Shown: positions 42,044-49,044 of the stretch, piece by piece
Numbering within the stretch: the stretch's first letter is position 1
Layout: each line of letters starts with the position of its first letter
NCBI GenBank assembly: GCA_964471915.1
Contig: CAYYID010000026.1
Coordinates: 1-64,000 of the forward strand
DNA length: 64,000 nt
Reading direction: 5' to 3'
From: JAIEPW01 sp964471915
GTDB taxonomy: Bacteria > Acidobacteriota > Terriglobia > Bryobacterales > Bryobacteraceae
Made by a program: the position numbers and the translations under genes
Notes under the pieces: model-generated
Told to the model about the DNA's origin: nothing
Database searches by the model: none
What the model saw: the letters and a program-made list of their open reading frames with translations, nothing else

Positions 42044-44220
42044 CGTTCCTCCCATGCCGCGGTGACGCGCGCGCGCAGCGCCTCGAAGTCCGGCACGGCC
42101 GCCCAATCCGCCCCGGCGATCTCCCGGAACCGCGCGGTACGCGCCGGAACCTCGTAGAGATTCTCGTCCAGCGCCCCCAACAGGCCGGCGGCCAGCGCGC
42201 GGGCCGTCTCCGCCGGTCCGGCGGCGGCGTCGAGAAACGTCCGCACCGCGGCCTGCACGTCCCCGGGAGCGCCGGCCAGCCGCTCTGCCGTGGCGGACGC
42301 CCAGGCCGCCGACAGCCCGCGCCAGAATTCGCGCGGATGCCGCGGCAGCATCGTCTCCGGCCCCAGGCGGAAGGCGAAGCAGGCATCCACGGCGGCCAGC
42401 ACGCCGCCATCCAGGCCGGCCGCGCGCCCCAGCGTAGCGAACCGGCGCCGCCGGGTTGCGTAGCGCGGATGATAGGCGCCCCACGCGCACAGGTAATGAT
42501 CCGCCACAGCGACGCCGATTTTCATCACCTGGATCCACAGGAACTCGCGCGTCCCACGCGGCGTCAGCGCCAGCAACATCCCGGCCGCGCGGTTGCACAG
42601 CAGGCGGCACAGCTCGCCGGGCGCGATGTCGTTCTCGGCGCGCTGCGGCAGGCGGTCCAGAAACGCCGCATCGCCCGCCAGCACCTGCGACCCGTAGCGC
42701 AGATCGAACCGGAAGAGGCTCGGCTCCGGATCCTCGGCCCATTCCGGAGGGAACCAGCTCAGGTCCACGTACGGCAACGCCAGTTCCTGGGCCAGCCGCC
42801 GCCGGGTTTCCGCGACCGCCGCCGCGGCGACCGGCGTCGCGCTGAACACCAGCACGTCATAGTCGTTGAGCGGACGCCGCGCGCCGCCGGTCTCCAGCAG
42901 CATCCCCTCTCGGCGCCCGAAGGAACCCGCGAGGACGACGGTCTTGTGCGGGCCGGGGTCCAGCGCCTCGATGGCGTCGCGCACCGCGGCGAGGTGCTTC
43001 TGGGGCATCGTCCGCGCGACTGCGCTTTCGCCCGGAGACGGCCGGAACGCCACCGGACCGGCGTCCAAACCCAGCAGCCGGCGCGACAGCGCATGCAGGT
43101 CCGCCGCCTCGACGACCCCGGCGTCGGTGGCCGCGCCGAAGCCCGGCCCGGTAGCGAGAAACAGGCCCTGGTTGTCCGGCTCCGCCGGGTCGTAACCGTG
43201 CATCCCCCGCGGCTCCCATCCGGCGCGATGAAAAAAGCTCGGCGAGATCACCACGCCAGGCGCCGCGAGATAGATGTCGTCCCCGTTCCGCGGGTCCAGC
43301 CCGGTCAGGCCGTAACGAATCCGGTCCGCATCGTCTAACCGGCGGAGCCCCTCCAGATCCGCCAGCGCGGCCCGTACTTTCTCGCGCGCAGCGGCGTGCC
43401 GGTACCAGAAGCGCGCCGCGGTCGAATCGAGGAAATAGCTGTAGTCCGCCGGCGAGGGCAGCCGCGCCGCCACATCGATGGACCGCACCACGCTCACCAT
43501 GCCGTGATCGCCGAACAGAATCACGTCGGGCCGGTGACCTTGCCCTTTCAGGCCCGCGAGCAGCCGGCGCACCTGACTATCTGTCTGTTCGAGCGCGGCG
43601 AGCACCGCGCGCGATCCCGGCCCGTGCTCGTGGCCCGCGGCGTCCAGCTGGCTGAACTGCGCGAACACGAAGTCATGACGCGGCGTGATCCGCTGCAGCA
43701 GCCCGTCGACCACCTCGCCGTCGTCCCGGGGCCGGAAGTCCCCTGGCCAGGGCCACGCGGCGTACAGCCATTCGCGTCCCAGCTCGGTCAGCTCGTGAAA
43801 GATGGAACGGTATCCCACCCGGGGATCCCAGGGTGCGTACTTCTCCGGCACGTCGAACTCCACGAGCGCTTCCCGCGGAATCTCCAGCGGATGCACGTAC
43901 GCGCGCGCGAAGGGCGTTGCCGCGGCCCGCGCCTCTCGAGCCAGCAGTTCCCGGACGAACCCGCGCCCCCGCGCGCTTAAGTTGCCGTCCTCCGGCACGA
44001 GCCGCGCCGCTCCGAAGGGCGATAGCTCCGGGTCCCGCCAGAGCGCGAACGCGTAGCCCGCCTCCCCGGGAGTCAGGCCGCCAAAGTAACCGGCCCGCGG
44101 ACAGAAACCGAACGGCTCCTGAAACCGGCCCAGCGCTCCGCCGGCGCTCAGGCCGCGCAGGAACGGAGTCTTCTCCAGGTAGTCGGGCCGGAAGGCGTCG
44201 AGCAACAGCACCAGGAGCAT
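42034..44220 (-). CDS. Alkaline-phosphatase-superfamily domain fused to a nucleotidyltransferase domain
   Basis: A 728-residue protein with two parts. Residues 1-400 match type I phosphodiesterase/nucleotide pyrophosphatases of the alkaline phosphatase superfamily: metal ligands D8 (LLLDAFRPDYL), D193 with H197 and H199 (LDAAGHEHGPGS), D238-H239 (LFGDHGM) and H341 (MHGYDP). The nucleophile region (FGFCPRAGYFGGLTPGEAG) lacks the usual Thr and has C40 near that place. Residues 420-510 form a minimal nucleotidyltransferase: GSFGRREG (432-439) and NDYDVLVF (D453, D455). The rest is helical. No signal peptide is seen, so it acts in the cytoplasm. It is 3 bp from the methyltransferase gene and overlaps the GT2 gene. 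I know no characterised protein with this pairing. Confidence 0.78.
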   Translation of the reverse strand: MLLVLLLDAFRPDYLEKTPFLRGLSAGGALGRFQEPFGFCPRAGYFGGLTPGEAGYAFALWRDPELSPFGAARLVPEDGNLSARGRGFVRELLAREARAAATPFARAYVHPLEIPREALVEFDVPEKYAPWDPRVGYRSIFHELTELGREWLYAAWPWPGDFRPRDDGEVVDGLLQRITPRHDFVFAQFSQLDAAGHEHGPGSRAVLAALEQTDSQVRRLLAGLKGQGHRPDVILFGDHGMVSVVRSIDVAARLPSPADYSYFLDSTAARFWYRHAAAREKVRAALADLEGLRRLDDADRIRYGLTGLDPRNGDDIYLAAPGVVISPSFFHRAGWEPRGMHGYDPAEPDNQGLFLATGPGFGAATDAGVVEAADLHALSRRLLGLDAGPVAFRPSPGESAVARTMPQKHLAAVRDAIEALDPGPHKTVVLAGSFGRREGMLLETGGARRPLNDYDVLVFSATPVAAAAVAETRRRLAQELALPYVDLSWFPPEWAEDPEPSLFRFDLRYGSQVLAGDAAFLDRLPQRAENDIAPGELCRLLCNRAAGMLLALTPRGTREFLWIQVMKIGVAVADHYLCAWGAYHPRYATRRRRFATLGRAAGLDGGVLAAVDACFAFRLGPETMLPRHPREFWRGLSAAWASATAERLAGAPGDVQAAVRTFLDAAAGPAETARALAAGLLGALDENLYEVPARTARFREIAGADWAAVPDFEALRARVTAAWEERCH

Positions 44221-44223
44221 GGC

Positions 44224-44931
44224 TCACACCGCTTCGAGCAGCGCCGTGTGCGCGTGGCCGTTCCACGTAGGGCCGGCGTCCACGGTGAGAAACCGGACGC
44301 TCTCGGCCATGGCGAGCATCACCCGCGGCGGCATGAGCCACCACCACGGCGAGAGATCCCGCGAGTCCCAATCCGCCGGATCGCTGATGCCCCAGCATGC
44401 CGACACGCCCGCCGCGCGCCAGTGGTGCGCCAGAATCCGCCGCTCCGGTTCCGGCAGCGCGGGCACGAATACCGCGCCTCCGGGTGGCAAAGTGAAGGTC
44501 CCGGCCTCGTTCACCACTCTCTCGGGAAGCACCGCGGAGGTTAGCACCAGGTACCGCTGCGTGATTCTCCGGAGCGCCTCCAGGATCCGGATCGGATCCG
44601 GGTGGTGGTACAACACGCCCGAGCAATGGACTACCTGATACGGGCCAACCTCGCGGGCCGCGAGCTCGCAGATGTCGCCGGCGAGGCACTCGCATCCTTC
44701 CACGCCGCAGCCCGCCAGGCGCTCCCGGAACAGCCGCCACAGCTCGTGCTCCGGCTCCGAAATGTCGATCATGGTGACGCTGCGGGCGCCCAGCCGCGCC
44801 GCCACCGAAACGCGCTCGTTCACCGTGCCCCACAGTCCGCCGACTTCGGCGAACGTCTGCCCGGCCACCACCCGGGCCAGAAATTCATCGCGCAGATCAA
44901 CGTGCGTGCCCAAGCTCTTATCCTCCCGCAT
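44224..44931 (-). CDS. Class I SAM-dependent methyltransferase
   Basis: A 235-residue enzyme. Motif I reads FAEVGGLWGTVNERVSVAARLGA, slightly unlike the usual ExGxGxG. The next strand ends in VTMIDISEPEHEL, and the motif IV-like segment is YQVVHCSGVLYHHPDPIRIL, close to sugar and small-molecule methyltransferases. The C-terminal part has a WWWLMPPRVMLAMA segment shared with glycan-cluster enzymes. I use ATG 44929-44931, preceded by GGGAGGGCA; the longer frame runs antisense through the upstream gene. It overlaps the upstream double glycosyltransferase by 14 bp and probably methylates a sugar of the glycan made by this operon. Confidence 0.82.
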   Translation of the reverse strand: MREDKSLGTHVDLRDEFLARVVAGQTFAEVGGLWGTVNERVSVAARLGARSVTMIDISEPEHELWRLFRERLAGCGVEGCECLAGDICELAAREVGPYQVVHCSGVLYHHPDPIRILEALRRITQRYLVLTSAVLPERVVNEAGTFTLPPGGAVFVPALPEPERRILAHHWRAAGVSACWGISDPADWDSRDLSPWWWLMPPRVMLAMAESVRFLTVDAGPTWNGHAHTALLEAV

Positions 44932-47431
44932 TGCCCTCCCGCGCCGCGAGCACGATCTTGCGCAGCAGCGGGTTGCCTTCGTCGCCGGTTTCCGGAAACG
45001 CCCGGCGGAACGCCTCCGGATCGAAGTCGGGCGAGGGCCGGCGGTTTTCCCGGTAGCCATAGAACACGTAGTGGAGCAATGGAAACGGCCCGAATGGCGG
45101 GATATCGGGGTTGGCGCAGGCGTAGAACACCCGGTCGAAGGACCGGAACAGGTCCCGCCGGGTGCTCGCGCGCCGCAATACCTGAAACAGCAGGGCGCGG
45201 TTGCGGCCATGGCCCGTACCCGGCGCCAGCGGCGCCAGTAGCGCCGCGGACCGCCACCACAGGACGCCGCGCCGCGCCGCCGGCTTCGCCGCGGGAGTAG
45301 CCGCGCCGTTCGGGGGCGGTGCGGGACGCGCGGCCCACAACGAATCCGCCACCCATTCCACGCGGCGCTGCTCGACGATCTCCCGCGCGAAGCCCGGGGC
45401 GAAAGTCTGGAACGCCCGGCCGGCGTCGAACGGCGCCGCCGGTTCGCTGCGCAGCAGTTCCGCCATCCGTTCGCCCATGGTCTCCAGCCGGAAGTGCTCC
45501 GCCACGCGTTGCCGCGCGCGCTGCCCCATCTGCCGCCGCGCCTCGGGATCCTGCAGCAACTCCGCCAGCACCGCCGCGTACCGCTCCGCCTCCCCCTCGC
45601 CCCGCTCCAGCAGGTACCCGCAGTCCGGGGTCACCAGTTCCCGCTGGCCGCCCACCGCCGCCGCCACCACGACGTTGGCCATCGCCATGGCCTCGAAGAT
45701 GGCGAGCGAAATGCCTTCGTGCCGCGAGGGGAGAAAGTAGATGTCGCTGATCGCCAGCAGCTCCGCGATCTCCTCATTGCCGCGGCTGCCCAGCATCCGC
45801 ACCCCGCTCAGCCCGTGCCGCGCGAGGTATTCGCGCAACCACGGCGCCTGCTCGCCGTCGCCGGCCACCAGGCACAGGAACGGCAATCGCCGCTCGTGCA
45901 GTTCGCGCAGCGCGGCGGCCAGCACGTGCGGCTGCTTGCGCGGATCCAGCCAGCCGGCGAACAGGATCACCGGCACGCCCTCCGGCGCCTGCCACTTCCG
46001 GCGCAGCGCCGCCGCGTCGAACCGGTCCGGCGACCAGTGCGCCGCGTCGACGTTCGTGGTCACCACCGAGATCCGCTCTGGATTCGCGCCGCGCTCGGCC
46101 ATCCAGTTCTTCAGGTGCTGCGAGCTCGCCGCCGTGCGGTCGAGGAAGGGCTGGTAGGCCAGACTGAACGCCGGGTAGCCGCCCTCCTTCCAGGCCGGCT
46201 CTTCGATATGCACGTAGTCGTAGCACCGCAGCGCGGGAAACTGCGCCCGCAGGTACGGCAGCAGTTGGTAGCCGAGCTGGCTATGGGTCACCAGCACCGA
46301 CTCGATCCCCCGGCTCCGGATCAGGTACGCCAGAAAGCGCGGATAGTCCCGCAGCGGCAGGAACGTATCCATCGTGAAGACATCGGGCGTCAGCTCCTCG
46401 AACCGGTGCCGCCACTCGTGCGCCGCGGGCAGCGTCGCCGCGATCGTCACCGCGTAGCCGTGCCGGCGGGTGAGTTCGGCCACCAGATCGAGAACGAACT
46501 TGTCGGAGCCGCCCATTACCAGGTGCGGCACGATCACCAGCAGCCGCGTGCGCCCTTCCTCCGGCCGCAGCCGGTTCTCGAACGGCGCCGCCTGCGGGAT
46601 CTCCGAATACGGCGCGGGATACGACAGCTCCGGTTGCGGGAACGACCCGGCAAACAGCTTCGGGTACCGGCCCTGCAGCATCCGCCGGAACTCCTGTTCC
46701 TTGTGCGCCCCGTCCCAGTTCTCCCAGCGGTCGCTATGCTGGCCGCGCCGCCGGTACCAATCCAGCACTTCCGGAATCGTGCCGCCCCAATGACCGGCAT
46801 CGGCGCACCGCAGCCAGAAGTCCCAATCCTCCATGCCGCCGCGGATGCTCTCGTCCATGCCGCCCGCGGCCCGGTACACTTCCCGGCGGATCATCGACGC
46901 GGTCTGGATCAGATTGCGCTCCAGAATCGCCGCGCCGGAATGAAATCCCTCGCGCCACAGGTACTCGGATGCTCCGAACCCCACCTGATAGCCCTTCACC
47001 ATGGCGTACTGGGGCTGCGCCGCCAGGAACCAGGCCCACTTCTCGAGTGCGGTCGGTTCCAGCAGGTCGTCGCTGTCTACAAACGCCACATAGGAGGCGC
47101 GCGCCAGTTCCACGCCCCGGTTCCGCGCCGCCGCAGGACCGCCGCGGTCCGCCAGGCGCGTCACCCGCACCCGCGGATCCGTCAACTCCGCCAGCGCCGC
47201 CGCCGCCGCGGGATCGTCGCTCGCGTCGTCGACAATAATCCACTCCCACTGCTGCAGCGATTGCGCGAACACGCTGCGCACGGTCTCCGCGAACACCGCC
47301 CCGGGATTCAGGAACGGCGTGATCAGCGACACCGCCGGAGCCGCCGCGGCGTCCGCCGGAGCGTAGCCGTAGCACGGCCGCCGCTCCGCCGCCGGCGTGT
47401 TCCCGTAATCCGGCAGGCGCGGATCGAACAT
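44918..47431 (-). CDS. Bifunctional GT2-GT4 glycosyltransferase with C-terminal repeat module
   Basis: An 837-residue cytoplasmic protein. Residues 34-280 are a GT2 domain (SLITPFLNPGAVF, IIVDDASDD, FVDSDDLLEP with metal-binding D119/D121, GGMEDWDFWLR). Residues 295-680 are a GT4 domain (VIVPHLVMGGSDKFVLDLV, VILFAGWLDPRKQPHVL, and the E-x7-E pair E572/E580 in SRHEGISLAIFEAMA). After a Pro/Ala linker the last 75 residues carry a module often seen in sugar-chain enzymes: FYACANPDIPPFGPFPLLHYVFYG and a final NPLLRKIV. Two GT domains in one chain suggest it adds two sugars in turn. It starts 2 bp after the upstream glycoside hydrolase-like gene. Confidence 0.86.
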   Translation of the reverse strand: MFDPRLPDYGNTPAAERRPCYGYAPADAAAAPAVSLITPFLNPGAVFAETVRSVFAQSLQQWEWIIVDDASDDPAAAAALAELTDPRVRVTRLADRGGPAAARNRGVELARASYVAFVDSDDLLEPTALEKWAWFLAAQPQYAMVKGYQVGFGASEYLWREGFHSGAAILERNLIQTASMIRREVYRAAGGMDESIRGGMEDWDFWLRCADAGHWGGTIPEVLDWYRRRGQHSDRWENWDGAHKEQEFRRMLQGRYPKLFAGSFPQPELSYPAPYSEIPQAAPFENRLRPEEGRTRLLVIVPHLVMGGSDKFVLDLVAELTRRHGYAVTIAATLPAAHEWRHRFEELTPDVFTMDTFLPLRDYPRFLAYLIRSRGIESVLVTHSQLGYQLLPYLRAQFPALRCYDYVHIEEPAWKEGGYPAFSLAYQPFLDRTAASSQHLKNWMAERGANPERISVVTTNVDAAHWSPDRFDAAALRRKWQAPEGVPVILFAGWLDPRKQPHVLAAALRELHERRLPFLCLVAGDGEQAPWLREYLARHGLSGVRMLGSRGNEEIAELLAISDIYFLPSRHEGISLAIFEAMAMANVVVAAAVGGQRELVTPDCGYLLERGEGEAERYAAVLAELLQDPEARRQMGQRARQRVAEHFRLETMGERMAELLRSEPAAPFDAGRAFQTFAPGFAREIVEQRRVEWVADSLWAARPAPPPNGAATPAAKPAARRGVLWWRSAALLAPLAPGTGHGRNRALLFQVLRRASTRRDLFRSFDRVFYACANPDIPPFGPFPLLHYVFYGYRENRRPSPDFDPEAFRRAFPETGDEGNPLLRKIVLAAREGNAGG

Positions 47432-47433
47432 CG

Positions 47434-49044
47434 CTAGGCCGCCCCCGGTCCATTCGCCGCCGCCACGAAGCCGCGCAGCTTCTCGAACGTCGCGTCATCC
47501 ATGCGCGGCTCCCCCGCGCGCGTCAACAGCGCGAAATTGCTGCGGTCATCGTCGTGCTTGTCGTAGCCCGGCACCGCGGTTTCGCGGAGCGCGTAAAAGA
47601 AGAACGCGCCGACCTGCAGCTCCGCAAGGTAGTCCGGCTTCACCTGCGCGAAGAACGCGTCCCACAGATCCTCCCAGACCTTCGACGGGTACGCCCCCGG
47701 ACCTTCGCCGTTGCGCCTCCGGATAAACGGCACGTACGCCGCGTGCGCCTGGTTGGTCCTCCCCAGCGCCTTCGTCGGGATCCCGAACTCGGTCACCCAA
47801 ATCTCCTTGCCGCTCATCCCGAAACTCGCCTGAGGATCGGGATCCGCGGCCAGGCGTCCCAGCTCGGCGATGAAGTCGAAGCGTTTGAAGCAGTCGCGTG
47901 CGTACTCGCGCGGCGTCGCCGTGCGCCAGTCAGGATACGGCTCCGGATTCCGGAACCGCGTGTCCCAGATGTCGTGCCCCGCGAAGTGATACGGGTGGAT
48001 GCCGATCCCGTCCACGTACGCGAAGGTCTCCGGCTGCGCCCGGTGCATCTGCGCCAGGTACAACAGATTCGTGTTCGTCACCGAGCAGGAGATCACGCGC
48101 GCCGCGGAGCCGCACGCGCGCAATTCGTCGCGTGCCGCCCAGGTAAGATGCGTGTGCAGGTCCGCGAACGCCTGGACATACCAGTCCAGCTTCGGCCCCC
48201 ACGGGAACTCGAGCAGCGGCGCCGCTGCCACCGCTTCCATCCCCCACTCCCCGTCCTGGATCCCGGTGCCGCCCCACGGCATGGTCTGAATCGCGCGCGA
48301 CGTCTCCCGGTCCGGGATCTGATTCAGGTGCAGCTCCGTCACGTACTTGTGCAGCGGATTCACCTGCGGCGCCAGGGCTCGCTCGATGCGGTACTCATCG
48401 GGCAGCCATTCGTAATCCGGCTCGTTGACGATCTCCACCGCCTGCAGGATCTCGCCGCCGCGCGTGGACTCAGCGACGTGCCGCACCGTCGCGCGCACGA
48501 TCCGGATGTAGATCTGGATCCACAGATGCCAGAAATCCGCGTGGCGGTACGCGCGGCCCGCCTGCCGGCACGTGGCCTCCGAGGGAACCTCCAGCACCCA
48601 GCGGGGCGGCATCTCGACGAACGTCAAGAGCAGGCGCACCGCCTGTTCCGCGGGCGCGCCGGCATTCCACGCCGCCATGCCGCGCAGATAGGCGTCCAGC
48701 GTCTCCCACTGCAACTCCGGGTCCGCACCCAGTTCGCTGAGCAGCGCGCCGAGGTGCGCGTGCAGCTTGTCCAGCCGTTCCAGCTTCTGCTCCAGGGAGT
48801 ACTCGGCGAGCGGCCGGCTGCCCGCGCGGTGGAACGGCAGCGCCCGGAACTCCTGGCTGCCCACCAGTTCCTGGCCGTTCACGAACAGCCGCAGGCACTG
48901 GATCCCGAGGCTCGCCGCGCTGCGGGCGTCCGTCTGCCCGCGCTCCTCGACGCGCCGGATCAGTTCCGCGCGATCGGTGACGCCCTCCTTCCGCAGTTCG
49001 CCCTCCACCCAGGAGATGCCGCCCACGTTGACGCCGGTGATCAT
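47434..49044 (-). CDS. Glycoside-hydrolase-like TIM-barrel protein of clan A type
   Basis: A 536-residue protein. Two clan A active-site signatures are present: VEIVNEPDYEW with the acid/base E208, and EIWVTEFGIP with the nucleophile E419. Between them lie barrel elements such as LHTHLTWAARDEL and VDGIGIHPYHFAGHD, typical of GH5/GH39-like barrels. It has no signal peptide, so it is probably cytoplasmic, which is unusual for a glycan hydrolase. It may trim or proof-read a lipid-linked glycan, or transfer sugars. The ATG (49042-49044) overlaps the stop of the upstream glycosyltransferase by 4 bp (ATGA), so the pair is translationally coupled. Confidence 0.78.
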   Translation of the reverse strand: MITGVNVGGISWVEGELRKEGVTDRAELIRRVEERGQTDARSAASLGIQCLRLFVNGQELVGSQEFRALPFHRAGSRPLAEYSLEQKLERLDKLHAHLGALLSELGADPELQWETLDAYLRGMAAWNAGAPAEQAVRLLLTFVEMPPRWVLEVPSEATCRQAGRAYRHADFWHLWIQIYIRIVRATVRHVAESTRGGEILQAVEIVNEPDYEWLPDEYRIERALAPQVNPLHKYVTELHLNQIPDRETSRAIQTMPWGGTGIQDGEWGMEAVAAAPLLEFPWGPKLDWYVQAFADLHTHLTWAARDELRACGSAARVISCSVTNTNLLYLAQMHRAQPETFAYVDGIGIHPYHFAGHDIWDTRFRNPEPYPDWRTATPREYARDCFKRFDFIAELGRLAADPDPQASFGMSGKEIWVTEFGIPTKALGRTNQAHAAYVPFIRRRNGEGPGAYPSKVWEDLWDAFFAQVKPDYLAELQVGAFFFYALRETAVPGYDKHDDDRSNFALLTRAGEPRMDDATFEKLRGFVAAANGPGAA

